A DNA stretch of 64,000 bases from NCBI RefSeq assembly GCF_009931115.1, contig NZ_CP047491.1, positions 2,803,501 to 2,867,500 of the forward strand, read 5' to 3'. Within the stretch, counting starts at the first letter, position 1; each line of letters opens with the position of its first letter. Positions 35,860 to 44,090 of the stretch are shown piece after piece. The notes beneath the pieces were generated by a model. It ran no database searches and had not been told where the DNA came from. It saw only the letters and a program-made list of their open reading frames with translations. A program made the translations under genes and the position numbers. Origin of the DNA: Microbulbifer hydrolyticus (GTDB lineage Bacteria > Pseudomonadota > Gammaproteobacteria > Pseudomonadales > Cellvibrionaceae).

Positions 35860-36573
35860 ATGGAACTGGAGTACCACAACGGCATTCGGATTACGAAATT
35901 CCGCCATGAGATGACATCGCTCGAAGCTGCGATTCAGAACTACGAGGCCATGGCAAAAGAGCACTACGCCAAGGAAAATGATCAAACCTTGACCGAGCAG
36001 CAGCGCAAAGTGGAGTGCGACAAAGCCCTTAAATGTCTACAGCAGGAGCGCACCTACATCAACACGTTGACCGATGTCCAAGCCCAGCTGGAGGCATATC
36101 GAAACCGGGGGTTACAAGCAACAAAAGGTAGCTTGGCGGAGCGGGCAAGTGCTATCAGCACGATGAGTAATGAGAAGCATCACCCAACACAAGTACTTGA
36201 AAAGCACATGCGCGCTGAGGGCATACCGAAACCCAGCCCACAACACACCGCCCACCATATCGTGCCCGGGAAAGGTAAGCTGAAGGTCGTAACCACCAAT
36301 ACGCGTATGCACCTCCATCGACACGGGATCAGAATCAACGACCCGGCGAATGGTGTCTTTCTCGTCTGCAAAGACAAAGATACGCCGCACTGGTCAATGC
36401 CAAACTCAAGGGGGCACCTGAAATACCATACACACGAATACGAACAGTGGATGGCACAACGGGTTCAGCGCCTGAACAACATTGATATGATCAAGACACA
36501 GCTTCAGGTTATTGGCCGTATCTTACAGGACAACGAACCTAAAACGGCCGTTCAAGCCATCAAGAACGTGTGA
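35860..36573 (+). CDS. AHH-type nuclease toxin, free-standing
   Basis: The 237-residue product has a helical, charged N-terminal half (to ~120) and a C-terminal HNH/EndoVII-fold nuclease of the AHH family: the signature is QHTAHHIVPGKGK with Ala131-His132-His133, followed by TRMHLHRHGIRINDPANGVFL and further His (HLKYHTHEYEQW). Such domains are usually C-terminal tips of polymorphic toxins; here no delivery domain (Rhs, PAAR, LXG, CdiA) is attached. The next gene, 6 bp downstream, looks like its immunity protein. Flanked by dispersed repeats on both sides. Confidence 0.85.
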   Translation: MELEYHNGIRITKFRHEMTSLEAAIQNYEAMAKEHYAKENDQTLTEQQRKVECDKALKCLQQERTYINTLTDVQAQLEAYRNRGLQATKGSLAERASAISTMSNEKHHPTQVLEKHMRAEGIPKPSPQHTAHHIVPGKGKLKVVTTNTRMHLHRHGIRINDPANGVFLVCKDKDTPHWSMPNSRGHLKYHTHEYEQWMAQRVQRLNNIDMIKTQLQVIGRILQDNEPKTAVQAIKNV

Positions 36574-36579
36574 CCCTAT

Positions 36580-37155
36580 ATGAGCAAGATCTACGCAATA
36601 CGTAATGACGGATTTGGATACCAGAGCCTGGATCTGACGTTGCTCGATATCGCACGCTATGCGCCCGAAGATATCGACCCGGATGCGGTGATGGACTTCA
36701 GTCGCACTAACAGCCGCCTGGCTGAATGGTGGCAGACTCCTGATACCCGCTTTGTCTGCAATGAAGGCGTTAACGACAAAGGCATTCCAGATATCAGTGC
36801 CTGGATTGGGGCGAGCTTGGTACTCTCACCTAAAGCGCATCGCTACCTGAGCGACACATTGAAGAGTTACGGTGAATTGCTACCGGTAACGGTAGGAAAT
36901 GATACTTTCTTTATATTCAACTGTACTCAACTCGGTGAAGAAGACCTGAGCATGAGTGAGTATGAAACACAGGGTGAAATCCCAATTCAATTACTCAATC
37001 TCGCTTTCAGGAATTCGGCTCAAACTCTCCCCGTTTTCAAGTCCCGTTACGAATCCTGCCTGACGGTATTCTGTAACGAGCGGTTTATGCATGCTGTAGA
37101 AGACTTCAATCTGACCGGTGTGGTATTCGATGAAAATTTGGTGCCGCAGTACTGA
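36580..37155 (+). CDS. Imm11-like immunity protein
   Basis: The 191-residue product starts 6 bp after the AHH nuclease gene. It resembles the Imm11 family (formerly DUF1629), with WIGASLVLSPKAHRYLSDTL and GELLPVTVGNDTFFIFNCTQ in the centre and a C-terminal FMHAVEDFNLTGVVF. By position and family it should bind and neutralise the nuclease. No signal peptide, so it acts in the cytoplasm. Confidence 0.75.
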   Translation: MSKIYAIRNDGFGYQSLDLTLLDIARYAPEDIDPDAVMDFSRTNSRLAEWWQTPDTRFVCNEGVNDKGIPDISAWIGASLVLSPKAHRYLSDTLKSYGELLPVTVGNDTFFIFNCTQLGEEDLSMSEYETQGEIPIQLLNLAFRNSAQTLPVFKSRYESCLTVFCNERFMHAVEDFNLTGVVFDENLVPQY

Positions 37156-37167
37156 ATGCAGGATCAT

Positions 37168-37199
37168 GGGTGTCAGAGTAAAGCTTTGACACCTGACCC
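37168..37199. repeat. GGTGTCAGA repeat right of the toxin module
   Basis: GGTGTCA and TGACACC form a perfect 7-bp dyad around GAGTAAAGCTT, followed by TGACCC. It lies 13 bp after the immunity gene. Confidence 0.7.
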
Positions 37200-37457
37200 A
37201 ACAACTTCCGGAGCGCGCCCTCAATTGCCCGACGCCCTATCGTCGACTGACAGCTGTAGTTTCGCTGCGTGCTCTGTCGTTACTCCACCGGGCAATTAGC
37301 TCAAAAAACGTACAACTCACCTGGGGGAAACTTCACATACTCAGGTTCGCGGTTCAGCGCCTATTCAGCTAGAACCGGTACCATGGTGCCATCCTCAAAA
37401 CCAAACTCGCCCGCACCTCGCGGACGCTGTTTGCTGCGTTGGCACTGATGTACCCCA
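37200..37457. other. intergenic stretch before the NlpC/P60 gene
   Basis: No gene or clear regulatory site was recognised in this stretch. Confidence 0.3.
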
Positions 37458-38021
37458 ATGAAAAGAAGACTGCTACTGCCCTATTCCCTTGCGATGCTCA
37501 CAACGGCCGGTTGCAGCATGGCCCCTTATCAGAATTCGCCGGTAGACACTGCCAGCCCCTCATACAGCCCCGCCAAAGAACACCCGCAGCCAGCAAAACC
37601 ACCCAAGTCCGAGCCAGTCCCCTCACCTGACGAGTTGGTCAAAGCAAGCCTGTACCAGCAGCACCAGGAGTGGAAGGGCATTCCGTATCGACTGGGCGGT
37701 ATGAGCAGGCGCGGTGTCGACTGCTCGGCACTGGTCTACCTCATCTACCGCGACCACATGGGGATTCAGCTGCCCCGCACCACTCAGTACCAGGCCGTGG
37801 CCGGTGAGGCCATCAAACAGGGCCAGCTGCGCCCAGGAGACCTGGTGTTTTTCAGGACCGGTCGCCGGGGCCGGCATGTGGGGATCTACATTGAGGAGGG
37901 CAAGTTTCTGCACGCCTCCGTATCCAAGGGCGTCACCATATCTGACCTGTCGGATTACTACTGGAAAAGCCGCTATTGGCGGGCGCGCAGGCTGGTAATC
38001 GAATCCGGCAGTGAGTCCTGA
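37458..38021 (+). CDS. NlpC/P60-family lipoprotein, peptidoglycan endopeptidase
   Basis: The 187-residue protein has a lipobox LTTAGC (Cys19), a Pro/Ser-rich linker (to ~58), and an NlpC/P60 domain of the Spr/MepS type. The catalytic Cys is Cys89 in GVDCSALVYL; the His is in GRHVGIYI and a third polar residue in FLHASVSKG. It should cleave peptide crosslinks in the periplasm, anchored to the outer membrane. A displaced copy of its C-terminus is at 47198-47299. Confidence 0.92.
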   Translation: MKRRLLLPYSLAMLTTAGCSMAPYQNSPVDTASPSYSPAKEHPQPAKPPKSEPVPSPDELVKASLYQQHQEWKGIPYRLGGMSRRGVDCSALVYLIYRDHMGIQLPRTTQYQAVAGEAIKQGQLRPGDLVFFRTGRRGRHVGIYIEEGKFLHASVSKGVTISDLSDYYWKSRYWRARRLVIESGSES

Positions 38022-38178
38022 TTGCGCAGAGTGCCACTGCGCACAGACCCTCGATCGCCTAGGTGGATCCAGTTGCCGCTTCGTCCCTTAATGCGGATCA
38101 GGTGTTGGCCGGTATCGGAAATTGTGCCACCTGCCTGTACAATATTCCCCCACGGCATACAGTGATTTAATCTTCTTC

Positions 38179-38655
38179 ATGCAACCTTTCAAAACACAAT
38201 TCACCTTATCTCGAGATTACCTGGCCGAGTGTTTCGACCAGTCTCTGCCCTATGGCAAAGGCGCCAAGCCCAATTATCTGTTTCCAGCTCTAATGCTGGC
38301 TGCGGGTGCAGGGTCTCTGATTTTTACCGAGCAGCCCAAAGTGCTTGGCTACATGCTTATCGCTTTCGCAATTCTGGAGCTTCTGCATATTCGATTCCGG
38401 CGGGCCTGGTGGCTGGCACGGCAGATGTGGGGCAAAAGTGCTGGTAGTGAAGTGACATTGACGATCGATGAACGCGGGATAACGACTCAGAGTGACCACA
38501 CGCAAACAGCGCTGTTGTGGTCGGATATCGAACGTGTCATGGAAACCGAGTTGGGGCTGATTGTCGTGTCTAAATCCGGTGGACAGCACTACTTGTCTAA
38601 ATCGTTATTTACTGCGGATCTGGCAAGTGAAATTGTCACCAGAGCCAATAGCTAA
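38179..38655 (+). CDS. YcxB-like membrane protein
   Basis: The 158-residue product (start at 38179, MQPFKTQFTLSRDYL) has two hydrophobic segments (about 33-50 and 52-68) and a C-terminal YcxB-like strand domain (TLTIDERGITTQSDHTQTALLWSDIERV...GGQHYLSKSLF). A longer start at 38122 is possible; neither has a strong ribosome site. The function is unknown. Confidence 0.65.
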   Translation: MQPFKTQFTLSRDYLAECFDQSLPYGKGAKPNYLFPALMLAAGAGSLIFTEQPKVLGYMLIAFAILELLHIRFRRAWWLARQMWGKSAGSEVTLTIDERGITTQSDHTQTALLWSDIERVMETELGLIVVSKSGGQHYLSKSLFTADLASEIVTRANS

Positions 38656-38678
38656 TACTCGTGAGGTTCTGCGAAAAG

Positions 38679-38700
38679 AATATTGGACTCAGATAAAACT
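38679..38700 (+). repeat. degenerate GGGTCAGA-type repeat
   Basis: AATATTGGACTCAGATAAAA matches the AATAATTGGGGTCAGA consensus with a few changes, just after the YcxB-like gene. Confidence 0.4.
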
Positions 38701-38730
38701 AATGCCGCCGCTTACGGCGCGCGTTACAAC

Positions 38731-38756
38731 GCAGGCCGGGCGTAGTGCCCGGCCTG
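38731..38756 (-). terminator. hairpin downstream of the tautomerase gene
   Basis: GCAGGCCGGGC and GCCCGGCCTGT form an 11-position stem (one mismatch at the end) with loop GTAGT, 12 bp after the tautomerase stop. There is no clear T tract. Confidence 0.55.
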
Positions 38757-38768
38757 TATGGCGGGTGG

Positions 38769-38993
38769 TTACAACCCACCTTCGCTCTGTAACTTGTGTA
38801 CCATCGGCGCGGTGAGTGCCATCCCACCGATTCCCCATTGCCCCTCTGGCACCTCCTCTATTTTTACCCAGGTGACCGAGCGCATGTTTTCGCCCTCAAT
38901 AGCGACCATGGTGTCGGTCAGGCGGGTGATGATTTCGGCTTTTTCTTCCTGAGAGAAAACGTTCTCGATCAGATTGACGGTAATTAAAGGCAT
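38769..38993 (-). CDS. 4-oxalocrotonate tautomerase-family protein
   Basis: The 74-residue protein starts MPLITVNLIENVFSQEEK; after removal of Met the N-terminal Pro is the catalytic base of the tautomerase superfamily. The length and VTWVKIEEVPEGQWGIGG segment fit the family. It diverges from an HxlR-type regulator across a 173-bp region with dyads, so that regulator probably controls it. Confidence 0.88.
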   Translation of the reverse strand: MPLITVNLIENVFSQEEKAEIITRLTDTMVAIEGENMRSVTWVKIEEVPEGQWGIGGMALTAPMVHKLQSEGGL

Positions 38994-39092
38994 GTTAGTT
39001 CTCCTGGTAGAGTATTGATTGCGTTCTCAGAACACCGTGTTCCGATGTGTATAGATTAGGGCGGAGAGCTTGTCGTGGTCTCTTTGCGAGGT

Positions 39093-39126
39093 GTAGTATT
39101 TAACTACGTTTTATGTAGTAACTAAC
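39093..39126. promoter_or_regulatory. operator-like dyads between tautomerase and hxlR-type gene
   Basis: GTAGTATTTAACTAC (39093-39107) is a 5-bp-arm dyad, and a second related sequence, GTAGTAACTAAC (39115-39126), follows 22 bp later. HxlR proteins bind GTAC-like or similar dyads as dimers; spacing of two turns fits paired binding. Confidence 0.5.
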
Positions 39127-39166
39127 TGCAACTCGCGAAGTAAGGGATTAATAACTCGGAGAACGT

Positions 39167-39850
39167 ATGGAATACGGTCAATTCTGCCCGGTTGCCAAGG
39201 CAATGGACATTTTAGGTGAGCGCTGGACCTTGTTGATTCTGCGCGAACTGCATATGGGAGGCTCGCGGTTCAACGAGTTGCAGCGCGGCTTACCCTTAAT
39301 TTCCCCCACTATCCTTACTAAGCGCCTGAAAGAGCTGGCGGGTGCGGAACTTATTATCCGAAAGAAAATTCCTGGGCAGCGGGGTAATGAGTACTTTTTA
39401 ACCCAGGCTGGGAAGGAAACCCTGCCCCTTTTACAAACCGTGGGTGAATGGGGTATGCGCTGGGCGCGGGGTGATATTCGCGACAGCGACCTGGATGTCG
39501 AGCTGCTGATGCTCTACCTGCAGCGCAGCATCAAGACCGACATGCTGCCCGGTAATCAATCGGTTATTCAGTTTCGATTTACCGACTTAAAAAAACTCCA
39601 TAGTTGGTGGTTACTTGTTAAGGGGTGCAATGTGGACATCTGCCTGGAAGATCCGGGGCAGGATGTCGATGTGTACTTTACTACCGATCTTCGCACTATG
39701 GTGGGTTGCTGGATGGGTGACGAAAGCTACCGTGAGGCAATTGCAGAAAAACGATTAAAGGCGGTCGGGCCTTCAGCGTTGACTCGTAATATCCAGAGCT
39801 GGCTATCCGATAGTGTCTTTGCGGGAATACCGTCAGCAAGAACCATATGA
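39167..39850 (+). CDS. HxlR-type regulator with C-terminal SCP2-like domain
   Basis: Residues 1-105 form an HxlR winged helix: QFCPVAKAMDILGERWTLLILREL (Cys7 is the position used for redox sensing in some members), RFNELQRGLPLISPTILTKRLKEL as recognition region and a wing RGNEYFLTQAGKE. Residues ~115-215 resemble an SCP2 sterol-carrier-like domain (IQFRF...DICLEDPGQDVDVYFTTDLRTMVGCWMGD), a possible hydrophobic-ligand sensor. It diverges from the tautomerase gene. Its TGA overlaps the ATG of the small frame behind it. Confidence 0.85.
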   Translation: MEYGQFCPVAKAMDILGERWTLLILRELHMGGSRFNELQRGLPLISPTILTKRLKELAGAELIIRKKIPGQRGNEYFLTQAGKETLPLLQTVGEWGMRWARGDIRDSDLDVELLMLYLQRSIKTDMLPGNQSVIQFRFTDLKKLHSWWLLVKGCNVDICLEDPGQDVDVYFTTDLRTMVGCWMGDESYREAIAEKRLKAVGPSALTRNIQSWLSDSVFAGIPSARTI

Positions 39851-39978
39851 TCCAGAGGGCTCAATACAGCCAAATGACCTCACGTGCAGAGGCCGAGTTC
39901 TTCATCAGGAACTGTCCAAATACAAAAATGGATGGTGATCGGAATGGCATCCCCTGTGAAAATGACTCGCGCTTCTAA
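39847..39978 (+). CDS. mini-ORF with Excalibur-like calcium motif
   Basis: The 43-residue frame starts at an ATG overlapping the stop of the regulator gene (ATGA), which suggests translational coupling; a second ATG is at 39874. It contains EAEFFIRNCPNTKMDGD and RNGIPCE, close to the Excalibur signature DxDxDGxxCE. One Cys normally seen before the EA segment is Arg here (MTSRAEAEF). It has no signal peptide. It may be a real small protein or the tail of a decayed secreted gene. Confidence 0.5.
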   Translation: MIQRAQYSQMTSRAEAEFFIRNCPNTKMDGDRNGIPCENDSRF

Positions 39979-40066
39979 ATTCACCAACGCAAAAGATAAC
40001 CCGTAATCTGGCCAAGCCTTCGGTGGGATTTATACGGAACCGTATCGGAAATCGGAGTAACCAGTC

Positions 40067-40534
40067 GTGAACAAGTTCGAAATAGAGATCGATGACCTGT
40101 CGGATGGGAGCGTTGTGGACCTTTTACGACAGCATCACGAGGAGATGTTTTTATATTCTCCGGCTGAAAGCATACATGCCCTTGACGTTTCACGGCTGCG
40201 TGACCCCGCGTTAACCATTTGGCGGGCTTCAGCGTATGGAGAGCTCGCCGGCTGCGGGGCACTCAAAGAGCTGGGTACCGATCACGGTGAAGTGAAATCG
40301 ATGCGCACGGCCAAGCCCTATCTGAGGCAAGGCGTAGCCGAACAGATATTATCCACGTTGCTCGCCGAGGCCAGGTCTCGCGGTTACAAACGCGTGAGCC
40401 TGGAAACCGGCACTAATGAAGCGTTTGTGCCAGCGATAGCCTTATACAAGAAGTTTGGATTTGAGCCCTGCGGTCCTTTCGGGGATTATCAGGACGATCC
40501 TTACAGCACCTTCCTTACCATGCCAATTGTGTAA
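40067..40534 (+). CDS. GNAT-family N-acetyltransferase
   Basis: The 155-residue product starts at GTG 40067 with GGAG 9 bases upstream. It shows the GNAT core: EVKSMRTAKPYLRQGVAEQILSTLLAEAR (acetyl-CoA binding, about 85-112) and the SLETGT...ALYKKFGFEPCGPF end typical of the PhnO/YjhQ-like group. The substrate is unknown. Confidence 0.88.
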   Translation: MNKFEIEIDDLSDGSVVDLLRQHHEEMFLYSPAESIHALDVSRLRDPALTIWRASAYGELAGCGALKELGTDHGEVKSMRTAKPYLRQGVAEQILSTLLAEARSRGYKRVSLETGTNEAFVPAIALYKKFGFEPCGPFGDYQDDPYSTFLTMPIV

Positions 40535-40827
40535 ATCGGTCAGTTTGCAATTTCCCGGCTCGCACAAGACGGGACAGGGAACCAACATTGAAGAATAAAC
40601 GCCTGTTGATCGCGGATCGAATTTGATGCCGCTTGCTCAAACAGGACGGCCCTCAACTGCCGCAACTAGCGCTCCAAGAATCTGAGTAGCCGGTTTCGGC
40701 CACACCTGCTCGACCAGACAGTCTGCCAGTGGTATTTACCGCGCGATAGTCACCCTACACTTTCGCTCAACAGGTTCCGTTCTTTCCGCGAACCATCCGT
40801 TCTACGCGAGATGATAGGGGAGCTTTT

Positions 40828-42159
40828 ATGGCCGATTCCCGCTCGTCCCTGGCTTCTGTGCGCCAACACGCCCTGCCCCTCAACGGCAGTTTCGGTGACT
40901 ACGATGCCTTGCTCGAAAAAGCCGCGAATCGCCAGTTCATACTGCTGGGCGAGGCCAGTCACGGCACCCACGACTTCTATAACACCCGGGCGGAGATTAC
41001 CCGGCGCATGATCGAGGAGCAGGGTATCGACGCCGTGATCGTCGAAGGGGACTGGCCCGACGTCTATCGCATCAACCGGTTTGTGCGCGGGCTCGACGGT
41101 GATGCCAGCGCGCGAGACGCACTCGGAGCCTTCGAACGCTTTCCGCTGTGGATGTGGCGCAATACCGTGATGGAGTCCTTTGTCGACTGGCTGCAAGGGT
41201 GGAATGCCGACAGACCCGGAGAGCAACAGACCGGTATTTACGGCATGGATCTTTACAGCATGTACCGCTCCGCCGATGCCGTGGTGTCGTACCTCAACAC
41301 GGTCGACCCGGAGGCCGCCCAACGTGCGCGCGAACGCTATGCCTGTATGGATCATCACGGCGACCCGCAACGCTATGGGTATACCGCCGCCATGGGCATC
41401 AGTGAATCCTGTCAGCAGCAGGCGGTGGAGCAGGTACTGGAGATGATGCAGGCGCGCACTCAGTGGTTGCAACAGGGTGGTCTCCTCGCCGAAGACGAGC
41501 AGTTCTATGCCGAACGCAATGCGCACGTTGTGCAGCATGCGGAAGCCTACTACCGCGGTATGTTTTCAACCCGCGTGAACACCTGGAACCTGCGTGACGA
41601 ACACATGGTGGATACTCTGCTGGCACTGCGACGCCACATCGAGCGGCAGCGCGGAAGACCGGCACGCATCGCGGTCTGGGCGCACAACTCACACCTGGGT
41701 GATGCGCGAGCCACAGAAGCCGTGCAACGGGGAGAACTCAATGTGGGCCAGCTGGTGCGCGAGAAAGCCGCTGGCGAAGCTTTGCTGGTGGGATTTACCA
41801 CCTACACCGGACATGTCACCGCAGCTCAAGAGTGGGGTGCCCCCGCCGACCATCGCTGGGTAAGACCCGCATTGGAGGACAGTGTCGAGGCACTGTTTCA
41901 TCAAAGCGGGCTCAACCGTTTTTACCTCGATATGAGCCAGTTGCAGGGTGATGCCCTGCGCGAGCCACTCGTAGAACGGGCCATTGGCGTCATTTACCGG
42001 CCGGAAACAGAGCGCCAAAGCCACTATTTCGACGTGGATATCCGCGATCAGTTCGATGTGGTATTTCACCTAAATGAGACCACCGCACTCGAACCCCTGG
42101 ACCTCACCGAAGGCTGGGACGAACAAGAGCCGCCGGAGACCTGGCCCTTCGGCATTTAA
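40828..42159 (+). CDS. erythromycin-esterase-superfamily protein
   Basis: The 443-residue protein has the family motif GEASHGTHDFY (41-51, with Glu42, His45 and His48), VEGDWPD with Glu73, and VWAHNSHLGDARATE with the conserved His near residue 290. It has no signal peptide. Chromosomal members of this family are widespread and mostly not antibiotic esterases; the reaction in this host is unknown. Ribosome site GGGAG. Confidence 0.88.
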   Translation: MADSRSSLASVRQHALPLNGSFGDYDALLEKAANRQFILLGEASHGTHDFYNTRAEITRRMIEEQGIDAVIVEGDWPDVYRINRFVRGLDGDASARDALGAFERFPLWMWRNTVMESFVDWLQGWNADRPGEQQTGIYGMDLYSMYRSADAVVSYLNTVDPEAAQRARERYACMDHHGDPQRYGYTAAMGISESCQQQAVEQVLEMMQARTQWLQQGGLLAEDEQFYAERNAHVVQHAEAYYRGMFSTRVNTWNLRDEHMVDTLLALRRHIERQRGRPARIAVWAHNSHLGDARATEAVQRGELNVGQLVREKAAGEALLVGFTTYTGHVTAAQEWGAPADHRWVRPALEDSVEALFHQSGLNRFYLDMSQLQGDALREPLVERAIGVIYRPETERQSHYFDVDIRDQFDVVFHLNETTALEPLDLTEGWDEQEPPETWPFGI

Positions 42160-42407
42160 ACGATGGACGCCAAACGGACAGCACCGGGCGCCCTTCAAAG
42201 TCTTGCCGAATTCACAGGTCCACTTCGCTGAACCCACCATTGCTGCAGATGCCAGACTGTCATCTTTCAGATTAAGCCAGGCAATGTCTCGGGCACCTCA
42301 AACTGTCCTTGACTGTGCTGGCTGTATCGACCCCGGGTACCGTCGCCCTCCCCTCGGATAACCGTTAGACTAAGCCAACGATTTGACACCGTATACGACA
42401 CCCCAAC

Positions 42408-43088
42408 ATGCCTTTCGTACTCGTCGCCCTGGCCATCACCGCCCTTATCGTCGGCCCACAACTGTGGGTCCGGTTTGTACTCTGGCGGCACTCCACCGAA
42501 GTCGGCGATATGCCGGGCTCGGGCGCGGAGCTGGCCGAGCACCTAGTCGAGCGCTACAAACTCGAGGGCGTAAAGGTGGTCGAGGCCAATCCGGGCGAGA
42601 ACTACTACTCCCCTTCCGAGAAGGTGGTGGCGCTGAGCCCAGATATCTACCACGGCAAATCGGTAACCGCCGTGGCGGTCGCGGCTCATGAAGTGGGCCA
42701 TGCCATGCAGTTCTGCCGCGAGGAGCCGGTTTCCAGGCTGCGGGACAAGTATCTGGGGCGGGCGCACCGCATCCAGCGTATCGGCGCCGCGGTTCTGGTT
42801 TTCGCACCGATAGTTACCCTCCTGATCAAGTCCCCGGTCGTTTTCCTGTGGATCGGCATCATTGCGGTCATTACCATGCTCTGCTCCGCACTCATGTATG
42901 TGGCGATACTGCCGGAAGAGTTCGATGCGAGTTTCAACAAAGCCCTGCCAATATTGAAAGAGGGCTACCTTCCCGAACATCTAATGAGTGCGGCACACAG
43001 CGTGCTCAGGGCTGCTGCACTGACCTATGTTGCGGGCGCCCTGCTGGACGTAGTGAGACTCTGGCGCTGGATACGATTTTTTAGGTAA
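42408..43088 (+). CDS. membrane zinc metallopeptidase (Zn_peptidase_2/YugP-like)
   Basis: The 226-residue protein has an N-terminal membrane helix (about 4-24), the zinc motif HEVGH in VAVAAHEVGHAMQF (near residue 93), two further helices (about 125-145 and 147-167), and the conserved ILPEEFDASFNKALP, ending with a helix. This is the layout of the YugP-like family. The physiological substrate is unknown. Confidence 0.9.
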   Translation: MPFVLVALAITALIVGPQLWVRFVLWRHSTEVGDMPGSGAELAEHLVERYKLEGVKVVEANPGENYYSPSEKVVALSPDIYHGKSVTAVAVAAHEVGHAMQFCREEPVSRLRDKYLGRAHRIQRIGAAVLVFAPIVTLLIKSPVVFLWIGIIAVITMLCSALMYVAILPEEFDASFNKALPILKEGYLPEHLMSAAHSVLRAAALTYVAGALLDVVRLWRWIRFFR

Positions 43089-43158
43089 CTGGAACCACGA
43101 CGGTCATCTTGAGAGAAATCCCTCCAAACTCCCGTCGCGCGCAATCAAGGAAAGAAGC

Positions 43159-43599
43159 ATGCAAAAATTAACCGGCCGCTGCCTGTGCGAAGCAATTGAA
43201 TATGAAATCACCGGCGAACTCGGCCCCATCTTCAATTGCCACTGCTCAAAGTGCCGCCGCTGGCACGGCGCCGCCTTCAGAACCCGGGCAACCATCAAAT
43301 CCAGCCAGTTCAAATGGGTTAAAGGCGACGAGCACCTGTCCGGCTATCACTCCTCCGAAAACACCGTCAAAACCTTCTGCTCCATATGCGGGTCCAGCCT
43401 GATCAGTACCTATGACGAGAGCCCGGACAAGATCGGGATTCCGCTGGGTGGACTGGATCAGGCCCCCGACAACAAAATCGAGGGGCATTTCTTTGTGGGC
43501 TCCAAGTCTCCCTGGTACGAGATTGACGACGGTCTTCCGCAATACGATGAATTCCCCGGTTCCCACGCGAAGGTTCGGGAAACCAGTCACCAAGAGTAA
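43159..43599 (+). CDS. GFA/CENP-V family zinc protein, copy 1
   Basis: The 146-residue product carries the cysteine pattern of the glutathione-dependent formaldehyde-activating (GFA) family: Cys8 and Cys10 (GRCLCEA), Cys27, Cys29 and Cys32 (NCHCSKCRRWHG), and FCSICGSSL. Zinc binding is predicted. Many members are not involved in formaldehyde metabolism. A GFA paralogue of different sequence follows 37 bp downstream. Confidence 0.9.
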   Translation: MQKLTGRCLCEAIEYEITGELGPIFNCHCSKCRRWHGAAFRTRATIKSSQFKWVKGDEHLSGYHSSENTVKTFCSICGSSLISTYDESPDKIGIPLGGLDQAPDNKIEGHFFVGSKSPWYEIDDGLPQYDEFPGSHAKVRETSHQE

Positions 43600-43636
43600 A
43601 CCGACAGTTAACCAAGCAACCCGACAGGAGACAACG

Positions 43637-44041
43637 ATGCCGGTAAATCTAACGGAAGTGGATGGTGTCGCTATCAAGCCCAAGCATAAGGCCACCTGCC
43701 ACTGCGGTGCAGTGCAAATTGAGCTGGACTTGCCGCAGGGGCTGGTCGACGTACGTCGCTGTGATTGCTCCATGTGCCGGCGGCGCGGTGCCATCGCTGC
43801 GTCAGTGACACTGGACGGCATAAAGATCGTGAAAGGCTCCGAGCACATGAAGCAGTATCAGTTCAATACCCACACCGCCAAGCACTACTTTTGCGGTAAC
43901 TGCGGTATCTATACACACCACCAGAGACGCTCAAACCCAAATCAGTTTGGCTTTAACGTGGCCTGTCTGGAAGGTATCAACCCATTGAAGATTGAGGGCA
44001 TCCCGACCTACGACGGGGTCAATCATCCTGCAGACCAGTAG
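43637..44041 (+). CDS. GFA/CENP-V family zinc protein, copy 2
   Basis: The 134-residue product starts at ATG 43637 behind AGGAG. It shows ATCHCGAVQIEL (Cys21, Cys23), RRCDCSMCRRRG (Cys42, Cys44, Cys47) and YFCGNCGIYTHH. It is clearly different from the copy before it, so the pair is an old duplication or two recruited members. Confidence 0.9.
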   Translation: MPVNLTEVDGVAIKPKHKATCHCGAVQIELDLPQGLVDVRRCDCSMCRRRGAIAASVTLDGIKIVKGSEHMKQYQFNTHTAKHYFCGNCGIYTHHQRRSNPNQFGFNVACLEGINPLKIEGIPTYDGVNHPADQ

Positions 44042-44090
44042 TCATATTCATGCAAGCCCTCGCCACTCAATATCGCATCGGTGTGCCGCA

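Noticed and set aside
40828..42159. Macrolide-resistance erythromycin esterase
   Set aside because: It is a chromosomal member of a broad superfamily without resistance context.
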